Notes: generated from the letters alone by a model not told the origin. A DNA stretch of 64,000 bases from Gentiana macrophylla (GCA_026214975.1 CM047805.1:9572463-9636462); one strand, 5' to 3'. Positions 1 to 10,900 are shown, counted from the first letter of the stretch. Numbers and translations: made by a program.

Positions 1-80
1 GAAGAAAGTTGAAGAACCAAATGGAACTTTAAATTGAATCTACCTTAGAGGTTCCCAAAGAAACTAAAGCTGTCACAATC

Positions 81-278
81 TTGTCTGATCCTATAGCTGA
101 CATTGGAAAACTGATTGAAACCTACTGCATAAGACTTGATGCATATCAACATTGGAAGTTCAGTTCAACCATATATCAGAGAGAACAACAAGAACTCATG
201 GAGAAAGTAGAACAATGGGTTTTTGATTTTTATCACATAACTCATCTATCACAACTGTTCAAATTGAAGAATTTTTGA
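81..278 (+). CDS. unrecognised short ORF
   Basis: A 65-codon open frame that may extend leftward past its first ATG. The product is acidic to neutral and rich in Gln, Glu and Tyr (it contains QREQQELMEKVEQW). I do not recognise the family. It abuts the broken end of a copia integrase on the opposite strand, so it is more likely part of another repeat or a chance frame than a host exon. Confidence 0.15.
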   Translation: MSDPIADIGKLIETYCIRLDAYQHWKFSSTIYQREQQELMEKVEQWVFDFYHITHLSQLFKLKNF

Positions 279-299
279 GTATTGGGTACTCATTGATAA

Positions 300-1435
300 G
301 AAACAGTTACTGGAATTCACCACCTCGATTAGTTTGTACAGCTTTGATTTTAGTGTCAAAAAGTCGTTCAATGAGTGCTTGAAAATTATAAAATACACGT
401 TCCACATCAGATTTTAGTGCATAGGATAAAACCAACTAAATTTTGCAATCATCCAAAAAACAAACATAATATCGAGAGCCATAGATTGAAGCCTAGGCAA
501 AAGGCCCCCAAACATCTGAATAAATCAAATCCAAAGGTTTACGAGACGTAAAGGAGGAAATAGGTAAAGACAATTTATGACTCTTAGCAAGCCGACGGTC
601 TGAACAGATAGAAGACTGAGAATCATGGGAAGGGGAAATATTTATTTGAAGCAAGATAAGATTACTAATTCTAGAGGAGCAGTGACCGAGACGACGATGC
701 CAGTGGGAGGCGGAAGCACGAGTAGCATGGCAGGAGGAGACAAGTGGTTTGGTGAAGTGATATAATCCGTCTTTAACATAGCCTCTGAGACGGACCTGGC
801 TCGAGTAGTCATTAACAAGGAAATAAGTGGCATGAAATTCAAAATTTACATCATTGTCACGAGCAAAATTCTGAACTGAAAGTAAATTTTTTTGGAGGGA
901 GGGGTGAGGAGAACATTACAAAGAACAAAAGAGTTCGTAAGAGAAGAAAAATTAGAGTCAACAATATGAGTAATAGTCATACCAGTGCCGTTTCTAGTAT
1001 GAACATTATCATCACCGGAATATGGAGCAGGAGGAGAATTAAAGTTGTGAGGATAAGGAGTCATTTGGTGACTGGCGCCGGTGTCGGAAAGCCAATTAGT
1101 TTGATCACATGATGTACCTGCACAGTTAGCCATGGTAGGATGGGAAATGGAGTATTTTTGACATTTTGGGGCGCAGGGGAAGGGGTGAAATTTTGATCAA
1201 ATCGATACCAACACGAGTGAACTGTGTGGCCAAACCTATTACACAGTTGGCATTGAACGGAGGGAGCTGCTTGCTGATGTTGGGGGAGGTCCATTTGACC
1301 GACCACGGCTGTGACCACAAGAGTTGGAGCCATGGCCTCACCTGTTATAAGAGCACTGATTATTATGAGCAGTAAGTTCGGACGGCGAAGTGGTAGAAGG
1401 GGCGGGGAGAGCAGCTGGCACGGTGGAAGGAGAAA
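300..1435 (-). pseudogene. Ty1/copia gag-pol fragment: zinc knuckle, protease, GAG-pre-integrase, integrase
   Basis: Read on the minus strand, this is the middle of a copia polyprotein. In order: a CCHC knuckle of the form [14 protein letters not shown] (about 1200-1260), an aspartic protease motif [12 protein letters not shown] (about 1060-1100), the GAG-pre-integrase signature HWHRRLGH (about 675-700), then integrase text including DLIYSDVWGPFA (about 495-540) and a block ending in NRGGEF near 305. Stops and frameshifts break the frame throughout, and RT and RNase H are absent from the window. The same element continues at 1863-1958 and 10906-11140, beyond two later insertions. Family assignment rests on these motifs. 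Confidence 0.85.
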
Positions 1436-1862
1436 GAATTTCTTTTGTAATTCCTTACATAAAGATTCAGAAAATACCGGATCTCCTCCTACACAAGCAA
1501 ATTGTTGATAAAACTCCAAAATGGCATTTTCTTTTGACCCAATTTTTTTCTCTCCTTATCATTCGAAAAAGATAAAAAAATTTCAGATAGAAACATTCTC
1601 TAGAATTTCTCTTAGATTCGAACCCATAGTCGATGATAGAACTAGAATAGATATTTTTGTTTCCTACTCACACGAGCCCATATCCTTGCTTTTCTATCAA
1701 TCTCTAATTCTGATCTTCCTCCCCAATCTGATATTATGGTGCCGGTATAGGCTGAAATTCCGTTATGGTCCAACTCTGACCGATAGTAAATACCGGGGCT
1801 TTGCACTATTTGATTGATCACAATTCTATATATTCCATTTACTATAAATGTTCCGAGGGAAT
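1436..1862 (-). pseudogene. rpoB: nuclear plastid-DNA insert: fragment of rpoB
   Basis: About 427 bp read on the minus strand as the N-terminal third of the plastid RNA polymerase beta subunit. Recognisable blocks are [62 protein letters not shown] and [20 protein letters not shown]. Both ends run straight into copia gag sequence (LLLTMEARI on one side, the zinc-knuckle region on the other). This is therefore a plastid segment inserted into a retrotransposon, not a working gene. No promoter or complete frame is present, and at least one stop lies inside it. Identity is from recalled family similarity, and the exact edges are uncertain by a few bases. Confidence 0.9.
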
Positions 1863-1958
1863 GCGGGCCTCCATTGTTAAGAGCAGAGAAAAGAGTTCTT
1901 CAATCAAAAGATCATCACGACCGGAAACCATGGCAACCAAGGCATCATATTCGGGACC
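1863..1958 (-). pseudogene. copia gag fragment between rpoB insert and Tekay LTR
   Basis: The minus strand reads GPEYDALVAMVSGRDD followed by [15 protein letters not shown], the conserved C-terminal gag block of Ty1/copia elements. It is cut at 1862 by the plastid insert and at 1963 by the Tekay LTR. The preceding gag residues (VLAGL) are found at 10906 onward, on the other side of the Tekay element. Confidence 0.8.
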
Positions 1959-1963
1959 CAATC
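1959..1963. repeat. target-site duplication CAATC, left copy
   Basis: CAATC directly precedes the TG of the left LTR and recurs at 10901-10905 directly after the CA of the right LTR. It is a perfect 5-bp duplication, as expected for Ty3 integrase. Confidence 0.9.
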
Positions 1964-4078
1964 TGTAACGCCCCGTTCCCGGACACCGAGTCCTTATCCG
2001 GAAAAGGAACGTTCGACACGTATAAAATAAAAATATATTCACTTTATTCGTAAGCCTCTACTACGTCGTATCAAAAATAAGCAAACGGAAGCAAAAGACT
2101 CGGGTATGAAAATTTCAATAAATCCAAGAATAGAAACAAGAAATCTAAAGGTGGAAATGTGACTTATTACATTCAAGGAAAATACGATATCCAAAAGAAA
2201 CGTATGATAGTTCTCAAAAGAAACGTAAAAGTGCTACAAATCTTGAAAGACCAAAAGTCTAACCCAACAGTACTAAAACAATCTAATATATGAATAACAA
2301 AATAAATAAATATAAAGTCTTCAATGCGGCATCTTCAAACGTCATCATCGAACTCCTCCTCGTAAACATATTCGACCTGTTCATCTTCTCATCCCCAAAC
2401 ACATAGAAAACATGCATTTGAGGTAAGTACAACGTACTTAATAAGAAAGAGAAGCTATGATAACAATTATAATTTACAAAGAAAAGATAATTAAAAGTTT
2501 AGTTGTTTAAGTGTGACCGACCCGATCTAGGGTTCATTCCATGTCCATCAACATGAATTGACTAAAAGTTTCTACTTAACTTATCTATGTTACAACCGCA
2601 CTCAAGGGTACTACGCGTATCCACTTTTGGGACACTCTTGGCAACATATTAGTGGATCACACCAATATCCACGGAGTCTAGAATAGGTAAACTCTGATAG
2701 TACGCACACCTCAGTGGAGTCACCCGAACTTGTGGTTTTTTGGACCTACGGGTTCTTCCACCTTCGGAGGTAGCACACACATCGCGATATAGACTGGTGC
2801 CTATCCAAGAGAGACATGTTGTTTAATCTTTTACTAGTCAAGTACGTATTTATTAGAATGATTAACTAACCACCTAAGCGTTTTCAATTAATCTCCCTCA
2901 CATTTACTACTCTCTTCCTAGACCACTAGACATTACAAGGCCTAGCAATTACACAGACATTGATGAATACTAATTCATCAAAGCACAAGCCTATCATGCT
3001 CTTCCGACGGATCCGAACTTCAACTCCCTTTAAGAGTACATTCGGTGTTTTAACTGAACGAATCAGAAACTCAATTTAGGCTTGTTTATGTTTATGAATT
3101 GTTCACATATCACAAATTAAGGGTTTAAAACAATAATAACATGATTATGAAGCTCAAAATCAAGCTGAAACGATAAAACAGTATAAACTAGATAAAACAG
3201 GTCAAACGCCCGTTTGACACCCTATGGACGCCCGTTCGTCATCGAACGCCCGTCCACTAACCCCAGACGCCCGTCCGTCAAAAACAGCTACATCCTGAAT
3301 CAAAAGTCTAACCTCAAACGCCCGTCTGCCTTGCGCAAACGTCCGTCCGAGCTACTAAGGTCGCAAACGCCCGTTTGCCTAATGCAAACGCACGTCTGCC
3401 TGGGTTTTTCCCAAAATGCTAAAATCTTCGAAACGCGATTTCTGAACCGTTTCCAACCTAATTAACATCGATTGTAACCCAGTATAATGTAGAAAACATA
3501 TCTAAACATCTATGATCCTCTTATCAACGAAAAACACATCTTCCTTGCATCTACGCATCTTAAAACATGATCTAAACTGTACAAATCATAATCGAGATCA
3601 TAGGAAGAGTCTCTTACCTAATTGCAGCCACAAACCAGATTCAAAAGCCTCTGAAAAACTACTGCAACTTCCCACCAACTGATATCCAAACGTTTCCCTT
3701 CTCACAACGATTCCAAATCTCTCGTCTGATCTGAAAACGGTTAAGCTTTCTCTTAGAATTTGTGAAAATCATCCAAGACCTATTTTTCCCCTCGGAGCCA
3801 CAGAGAAGAAGCATAATAACTGATTTTCTGATTAGTGTGTAGGTTATGGGATTAATCTGAGTTAATTTCCCTTAAATATCAATTCCCAATTAATCATTTT
3901 TCCTTAATTGCCCTTGATTACCAAAAATCAGAAATTCCTTTTAATTAAATACACATAATTCGAAAATTACCCATATATAATTAATACAACACTTAACTCC
4001 AATAAAAGAAAAGAAATAATAATATTTCGTTTTCACAAAATGACACGTCTGCCCTTTCCCGAAAATCAGAATATTACA
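1964..4078 (-). repeat. Tekay 3' LTR (2115 bp)
   Basis: On the plus strand it begins TGTAACGCCCCGTTCC and ends GAATATTACA. It is almost identical to 8643-10900 apart from point differences and a missing 160-bp tandem copy. It includes an array of ACGCCCGT dyads at about 3203-3402, such as GTCAAACG-CC-CGTTTGAC at 3201-3218. Confidence 0.93.
3203..3402. repeat. array of ACG-NN-CGT dyads in Tekay LTR
   Basis: Roughly nine units of the form (G/A)(G/A)ACG-CC-CGT(C/T)(C/T) are spaced 15-35 bp apart. Several arms change together and stay complementary: GTCAAACG/CGTTTGAC, GCAAACG/CGTTTGC, GGACG/CGTTC or CGTCC. The same unit recurs in the Athila-type element. Confidence 0.75.
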
Positions 4079-4092
4079 TTCCTCCCCCCTTA
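4079..4092 (-). other. polypurine tract of Tekay element
   Basis: The plus strand reads TTCCTCCCCCCTTA, so the minus strand is an uninterrupted purine run ending directly at the LTR. This is the expected plus-strand priming site. Confidence 0.85.
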
Positions 4093-4113
4093 AAAGGAGT
4101 TTCGTCCTCGAAA

Positions 4114-5455
4114 CTAGAACATACCTGGTAGATCAACAAACTCTTGGAATTCATTGATCATGTCATCTTCAACTTCCCAAGTTACCTCCTCGGGTAAATG
4201 ATTGCTCCACTGAACCAAAACCAATGGGATCATCCGTCTCTTAATCATCTTTTCCTTCCGGTCCAAAATCTTGATCGGTCTCTCATCATAAGCAAGATTA
4301 TCTTGAAGAACTTCCGGATCAATTGTAGTTTCAACATCATTCTTCGTCAGACACTTCTTCAACATTGAGACGTGAAACACATTATGGACCCTTGACATGG
4401 ATTCCGGCAACTGAAGCTTATAAGCCAACGGTCCAATCCTTTCCAGAATTTCAAACGGTCCAACATACCTTGGACTTAGCTTTCCCTTTTCTCCAAAGAG
4501 TTTCACTCCCTTCTTCGGTGAAGCTCGTAGATACACTCTATCACCGACTTCAAACTCAAGCGGTATTCTTCTAACGTCTGCCCAACTTTTCTGCCTGTCT
4601 TGAGCTGCCTTCAGATTCTTCTTAACCAACTGGACCCTTTCCTTAGCTTGTTCAACCATTTCCGGCCCCGTGATCTATCTTTCCCCGACTTCATCCCAAA
4701 ACAGCGGCGTTCTACACCTTCTTCCATACAATGCTTCAAACGGATGCATGCCTATACTTGGATGGTAACTATTGTTGTTGGCAAACTCTGCTACCGGTAG
4801 GTAATCATCCCATGATCCACCTACTTCCAAAACACAAGCTCTTAGCATGTCCTCGAGTGTTTGGATGGTCCTCTCAGATTGTCCATCTGTCTGAGGATGA
4901 AAGGTTGTACTCAAATCCAACTTGGTTCCAAAGGCTTCTTGTAAGCTCTTCTGAAACCGACTGACGAATCGACTATCTCTATCCGAGACTATCGAGATAG
5001 GAACTCCGTGTAACTTCACTATATTATCCAAGTATAGGGTCGTCATCTTCTTCAAAGGCATATCAACCTTATATGGTAAGAAATGAGCGGATTTGGTCAA
5101 GCTATCCACAATCACCCAAATCGCATCATGACCACCCTTTGTCTTTGGTAATCCGGTGATGAAGTCCATCATGATCTTATCCCATTTCCATTCGGGGATA
5201 TCTAAAGGCTTAAGCATTCCTCCTGGTCTCCTATGCTCTGCCTTTACTTTTTGACAAATATCACATTCTGCCACGAACTTGGCTATCTCTACCTTCATCG
5301 AGGGCCACCAAAACTTCTCCTTCAAGTCTCTGTACATCTTAGTAGCTCCTGGGTGAAATGCAAAAGCAATCCTATGTGCCTCTTCCATAATTCTCTGCCT
5401 TAGGTCACCAACATTGGGTACACATAAACGATCCTGGTACCAAAGGTTTCCATTT
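4114..5455 (-). pseudogene. Tekay integrase with C-terminal chromodomain-like tail
   Basis: Integrase joins cDNA into chromosomes, and the chromodomain of this lineage is thought to steer insertion to heterochromatin. On the minus strand are a zinc-binding HHCC region (HRIAFAFHPG then CDICQKVKAEH), the catalytic core with MMDFITGLPK, IVSDRDSRFVSRF and TFHPQTDGQSERT (Asp, Asp and the Glu of QSERT-LED visible), the GPY/F-type segment LSPRYVGPFEILERIGPLAY, and the tail ending in VTWEVEDDM. One in-frame TAG at 4675-4677 replaces what is normally Gln in this region, and a 1-base frameshift near 5455 separates it from RNase H. Otherwise it is close to full length. Confidence 0.9.
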
Positions 5456-7125
5456 TATCTAATGCATAACCAACCGCAGGCTTCTCTCTAGCAACTCGCT
5501 TCAAATCAACTAAAACCGGATCTTCATTTTGCATCTCCCGAATATCATCCATCAACTCCGATCTTGCTAACAACGGCGCCACAAACTGTCGATCCTTAAT
5601 CTGATCAAATCTACTGATTTCCAGCCCATCTAACCTTTCTGCCACATCTCCGACGCTTGAAACTGCTAATACTGGTTTCCTGCTTAGAGCGTCTGCCACT
5701 ACATTGGCTTTGCCTGGATGGTACTGAATATCCAAATCATAGTCCTTCACAAACTCTAACCATCTCCTCTGTCTCATGTTCAGATTCTCTTGAGTGAAGA
5801 AATACTTCAAACTCTTGTGGTCGGTGAAGATCCTTGCTTTAACTCCATACAAGTAGTGCCTCCAAGTCTTTAGGGCAAACACTACTGCTGCCAACTCTAA
5901 GTCATGTGTCGGGTAGTTCTTCTCATGCAACTTCAACTGCCTAGATGCATAAGCAATCACTTTCGCTCCTTGCATCAACACACAACCTAAATCCTATCCC
6001 GAAGCATCCGTGTAGACATCGTAGTTATCAAAAATCTCCGGAACTGCCAACACTGGGGCCGTAGTCAACCTATCCTTCAGGGCATGAAAAGTTGTGTCAC
6101 ACTCGCTAGTCCATTCGAACTTCAAATTCTTCTGTGTAAGCTTAGTGAGTGGAGTAGCTATCTTCGAAAAGTCTCGTACAAACTTCCTATAGTAGCCAGC
6201 CAAACCAAGAAAGCTCCTTACTTCTGAAACTGTGGTAGGTTTAGGCCAATTCTTGACTGCCTCAATCTTTGCTGGATCAACTTGTATACCATCTCCAGAA
6301 ACGACATGACCCAAGAAAATGACTTGCTTCAACCAAAAGACACACATAGAAAACTTAGCGAACAACTGGTTCTTCTTCAAGGTATCTAACACTATTCTTA
6401 AGTGTTCCTCATGTCCTTTCTCATCCTTAGAATATACTAGGATGTCGTCTATGAACACTATCACAAACTTATCCAAGTATGGCATGAAAACTCGCTGCAT
6501 CAAATCCATGAATCCAGATGGAGCATTAGTGAGTCCAAAAGGCATGACCAAGAACTCATAATGTCCATACCTCGTACTAAAAGCCGTCTTCGGTATATCT
6601 GCTACCTTGATCTTCAACTGATGATAACCTGACCTCAGGTCAATCTTAGAAAACACCTTCTTCCCTTTCAACTGATTAAACAAATCATCTATCCTCGGTA
6701 AGGGGTACTTGTTCTTGATGGTAAGATTATTCAACGCTCTGTAGTCGATACACATCCTCATGCTACCATCTTTCTTCTTCACGAACAAAACTGGGGCTCC
6801 CCAAGGTGAAGTACTGGGCTGAATTATGTTCCTCTCAAGCATATCCTTAAGTTGAGCTTTCAACTCTTTCAATTCAGCCGGTGCCATCCTATAGGGTGCC
6901 TTGGCAACTGGTGTTGCTCCCGGTATCAACTTGATCTCAAACTTGATTTCCCTTTCCGGCATGTTTCCCGGTAACTCTTCCGGAAACACTTCGGGATACT
7001 CCCTCACTACAAGAGTTTCTTCTAGCTTAGGCTTCACTTGTTCCACATCCACTGCGTACAACAAGTAGCCTTCACAACCCTTCTGACAAGCTCTAATTGC
7101 CTTAACCGTTGAGATTATCGGATGT
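5456..7125 (-). pseudogene. Tekay reverse transcriptase and RNase H
   Basis: RT copies the element RNA and RNase H removes it. RT motifs on the minus strand include [48 protein letters not shown] and the catalytic FIDDILVYS. RNase H follows with [35 protein letters not shown] and VVADALSRK, keeping its acidic residues. An in-frame TAG at 5994-5996 interrupts the start of RNase H just after YTDASG. Frames on both sides of that stop match, so a single CAG-to-TAG change explains it. The upstream edge has a frameshift near 7125 before the protease linker. Confidence 0.92.
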
Positions 7126-7251
7126 CGCTTACTCGCTTGTATGCATTCCCTTGATAAGTCTTATCTCGATTTCTGGGTACTTTAAAGGTCACCTTCTTCT
7201 CTCGGCAATCTAAGTGAACATAATTCTCGGATAGCCAATCTATTCCAAGGA

Positions 7252-7496
7252 TCACGCCAAAATCGAAAAGTCTAAAACAAAGTTGAAGTCACTCTTGCAT
7301 CTATAAGGTCCAACTCGAACTTCCACTTGAGGTATCATCCTAGTTACCTTCCCTAACGGTGTAGTTATCTCCAAGGTGTTTCTCAAAGGTTCCGAAGGTA
7401 AACTCAACTTCTTAGTTACCTTGGTCGACATAAAAGTGTTAGACGCTCCCGTATCAAACAAGGCTCTGACCACTAGGTTATCTAACATTATCGTAC
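7252..7496 (-). pseudogene. Tekay aspartic protease
   Basis: The minus strand reads LVVRALFDTGASNTFMS, the retropepsin DTGA active site, followed by the usual flap-region residues and the block VRVGPYRCKSDFNFVLDF. A frameshift near 7260 breaks it; the following frame reads VILGIDWLSENYVHLDC, the typical protease end. It lies directly downstream of an intron-like segment (7497-7587). Its natural start is not an ATG but the continuation of the gag frame. Confidence 0.88.
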
Positions 7497-7587
7497 CTAA
7501 AAGGCATATTCATTCATTTGAATACAGTTACAACATGAGTAATCACGCTATAAAATATCTTAATAAATTGAATAAACAACAAGGTAC
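7497..7587 (-). other. candidate 91-nt spliceosomal intron at the gag-pol junction
   Basis: On the minus strand the segment starts CAG|GTACCT and ends CCTTTTAG|GT, is 91 nt long and AT-rich, and contains a CTCAT branch-like site. Upstream codons end ...EPEDDVIS and the downstream frame begins GTIMLDNLVVRALF. Removing the 91 nt joins them in frame, and this region is normally continuous in related elements. Left in place, the gag frame runs into a TGA inside the segment. The same five bases GGTAC stand at both splice junctions, so an 86-bp insertion with a 5-bp duplication is an alternative. Splicing itself is inferred. Confidence 0.6.
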
Positions 7588-8545
7588 CTGAGATAACATC
7601 ATCCTCTGGTTCTGCATCCCTAGCATCAGCTGCAAAAACTTGAACTGGTCGGCTTGGGCCGCTTTTCCAATTTCCTCAGCTCGTACTCCCTTTATTCCCC
7701 TTATTGGGACATTCCCTAGAAAAGTGCCCCGGTTCTCCGTAAAGGTAGCAACTATTCGTGTTCTGTCGGCACTCGTCTGAATGATTCTTATTGCACTTAG
7801 GACACAGAGGTGCACTATTTGTGGCCTTTGTTGCCGTAGGAGCTGTCGTCTTCTTGACGCTCTGTTGTGGTGCTCCTCGATAATTACCTTGACTCATCCC
7901 AAAGTTTCTCTTGTTACCAATCACTACTGTGGCCTTCTTCCTGAAGGTCTCAACCTCCGAGGATTTATTCAAGAGCTCTGCCATGTTACTCGCTGTAAAT
8001 CCCAGCATGCCAGACTGAATCTCATAGGCCAATCCTTCCTTGTAAAGGGCCATCTTTCTTTCTTCCACTTTCATCAGCTCGGGATAGAACCGTCCCAACT
8101 CATTGAACCTGTTGGTTTATTGAGATACCGTCAAGTGATTACCCAGTTTAAGTTTCAAAAACTGACTTGCCTTGTCTGCTTGTACTGTTGCCGGGAAGTA
8201 CTCGTTGAAGAACATAGCTTTGAAAGCTTCCCAGTCTGTTACTTTGCCATTGCTACTCTGTATAGCATCTATCCAAGCTTCTGCCGCCCTCAAAATAAAA
8301 TTAACCGCCCGCTGTGCCATCTCAGTCTCGGGCACATGTATATTCCTACATGCCTTTTCGAAGCTCCTTATCCATTCCTCAGCTTTCGAAGGTTCCGTTT
8401 TCCCAAAGAAATCCTGAACTTTGTTTCTCCTCAGTCTTGTATACCAAAGAATCTGCCTCACAACACCGCCTCCTACGACTGGTGTTGGGCTTTCCCGTCA
8501 AACTCTGGAAGTATCTGCACCCACTCCAGTTCTCGTGAACACCAT
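7588..8545 (-). pseudogene. Tekay gag with single zinc knuckle
   Basis: Gag forms the virus-like particle. The minus strand starts at ATG 8545 (MVFTRTGVGADTS), 83 bases inside the primer site. The capsid block contains DFFGKTEPSKAEEWIRSFEK and FKAMFFNEYFPATVQ. The nucleocapsid knuckle reads CYLYGEPGHFSREC, where the second Cys of the usual CX2C is Tyr. Stops lie early (after DTSRV), after LTVSQ (near 8117) and after NKGSTS (7676-7678). After that last stop the same frame continues to DVIS at the intron-like donor. A later change of one base could account for each stop. Confidence 0.88.
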
Positions 8546-8628
8546 CTTGATGATCAAAGAAAACCAGAACGTCACTAAAAGATCTAGAGAAACTTATCTT
8601 AAAAGAAAGGAAGCCTAAAAGACGCTTT

Positions 8629-8640
8629 GCTCTGATACCA
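8629..8640 (-). other. primer binding site, initiator tRNA-Met type
   Basis: The minus strand reads TGGTATCAGAGC, two bases inside the 5' LTR end (CA at 8643-8644). This is the standard tRNA-iMet primer site of plant LTR elements and fixes the element orientation. Confidence 0.92.
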
Positions 8641-8642
8641 AC

Positions 8643-10900
8643 TGTAACGCCCCGTTCCCGGACACCGAGTCCGTATCCGGAAAAGGAACGTTCGGCACGT
8701 ATAAAATAAAAATAAATTCACTTTATACGTAAGCCTCTACTACGTCGTATCAAAAATAAGCAAACGGAAGCAAAAGACTCGGGTATGAAAATTTCAATAA
8801 ATCCAAGAATAGAAACAAGAAATCTAAAGGTGGAAATGTAACTTATTACATTCAAGGAAAATAAGATATCCAAAAGAAACGTACGATAGTTCTCAAAAGA
8901 AACGTAAAAGTGCTACAAATCTTGAAAGACCAAAAGTCTAACCCAATAGTACTAAAACAGTCTAATATGTGAATAACAAAATAAATAAATGTAAAGTCTT
9001 CAATGCGACGTCTTCAAACGTCATCATCGAACTCCTCCTCGTAAACATATTCGACCTGTTCATCTTCTCATCCCCAAACACATAGAAAACATGCATTTGA
9101 GGTAAGTACAACGTACTTAATAAGGAAGAGAAGCTATGATAACAATTATAATTTACAAAGAAAAGATAATTAAAAGTTTAGTTGTTTAAGTGTGACCGAC
9201 CCGATCAAGGGTTCATTCCTTGTCCATCAACATGAATTGACTAAACGATTCTACTTAACTTATCTATGTTACAACCGCACTCAAGGGCACTACGCGTATC
9301 CACTTTTGGGACACTCTTGGCAACATATTAGTGGATCACACCAATATCCACGGAGTCTAGAATAGGTAAACTCCGTATAGTACCCACACCTCAGTGGAGT
9401 CACCCGAACTTGTGGTTTTTTTGACCTACGGGTTCTTCCACCTTCAGAGGTAGCACACACATCACGATATAGACTGGTGCCTATCCAAGAGAGACATGTT
9501 GTTTAATCTTTTACTAGTCAAGTACGTATTTATTAGAATGATTAACTAACCACATAAGTGTTTTCAATTAATCTCCCTCACATTTACTACTCTCTTCCTA
9601 GACCACTAGACATTACAAGGCCTAGCAATTATACAGACATTGATGAATACTAATTCATCAAAGCACAAGCCTATCATGCTCTTCCGACGGATCCGAACTT
9701 CAACTCCCTTTAAGAGTACATTCGGTGATTTAACTGAACAAATCAGAAGCTCAATTCAGGCTTGTTTATGTTTATGAAATGTTCACGTATCACAAATTAA
9801 GGGTTTAAAACAATAATAACATGATTACGAAGATCAAAACCAAGATGAAATGATAAAACAGTATAAACTAGATAAAACTGGTCAAACGCCCGTTTGACAC
9901 CCTATGGACGCCCGTTCGTCATCGAACGCCCGTCCACTAACCCCAGACGCCCGTCCGTAAAAAACAGCTACATCCTGAATCAAAATTCTAACCTCAAACG
10001 CCCGTCCGAGCTACTAAGGTCGCAAACGCCCGTTTGCCTAATTAATGCAAACGCCCGTCCGCCTGGGTTTTTCCCAAAACGCTAAAATCTTCGAAACTTG
10101 ATTTCTGAACCGTTTTTAACCTAATTACCATCGATTTCAACCCAGTATAACGTAGAAAACATATCTAAACATCTATGATCCTCTGATCAACGAAATACAC
10201 ATCTTCCTTGCAACTACGCATCTTAAAACATGATCTAAACTGTACAAATCATAATCGAGATCATAGGAAGAGTCTCTTACCTAATTAACATCGATTGCAA
10301 CCCAGTATAACGTAGAAAACATATCTAAACATCTATGATTCTCTAATCAACGAAAAACACATCTTCCTTGCATCTACGCATCTTAAAACATGATCTAAAC
10401 TGTATAAATCATAATCGAGATCATAGGAAGAGTCTCTTACCTAATTGTAGCCACAAACCGATTCAAAAGCCTCACGAAAAGCTAGCGCAACTTCCCACCA
10501 ACTGATATCCAAACGTTGCCCTTCTCACAACGATTCCAAATCTCTCGTCTGATCTGAAAACGGTTAAGCTTTCTCTTAGAATTTGTGAAAATCGTCCAAG
10601 CCCTATTTCTTCCCCTCAGAGCCGCAGAGAAGAAGCGTAAAAACTGATTTTCTGATTAGTGTGTAGGTTATGGGATTAATCTGAGTTAATTTCCCTTAAA
10701 TACCAATTCCCAATTAATCATTTTTCCTTAATTGCCCTTGATTACCAAAAATCAGAAATGCCTTTTAATTAAATACACATAATTCGAAAATTACCCATAT
10801 ATAATTAATACAACACTTAACTCCAATAAAAGAAAAGAAATAATAATATTCGTTTCGTAAAATGATACGTCTGCCCTTTCCCGAAAATCGGAATATTACA
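8643..10900 (-). repeat. Tekay 5' LTR (2258 bp)
   Basis: Same ends as the left LTR (TGTAACGCC...ATTACA). It differs by scattered substitutions, loss of one dyad unit near 9990, and an added 160-bp tandem copy. It carries the dyad array at about 9881-10065. Confidence 0.93.
10121..10440. repeat. 160-bp tandem duplication within one LTR
   Basis: 10121-10280 and 10281-10440 are near-identical direct copies, each from CTAATTA(C/A)CATCGATT to AGAGTCTCTTAC. The left LTR has a single copy (from about 3460). The duplication therefore occurred after or during this insertion. Confidence 0.88.

Larger units (their letters stand above)
1964..10900 (-). mobile_element. near-complete Ty3 chromovirus, Tekay type
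   Basis: An 8.9 kb minus-strand element bounded by TG/CA LTRs and a perfect CAATC target duplication. It has a tRNA-Met-type primer site next to the right LTR and a G-rich purine tract next to the left LTR. Internal order on the minus strand is gag, protease, RT, RNase H, integrase, chromodomain-like tail, the order of chromoviruses. The tail resembling LDRKEKMIKRRMIPL followed by VQWSNHLPEEVTWE places it with Tekay/Del-type elements. It carries several stops and frameshifts. It inserted into an older copia gag gene. Confidence 0.93.

Noticed and set aside
1436..1862. A functional chloroplast gene or plastid contig
   Set aside because: Only a fragment of rpoB, without its start or end, and with copia gag on both sides.
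3203..3402. CRISPR-like array
   Set aside because: Units are short, imperfect and unevenly spaced, in a plant LTR, with no cas genes.
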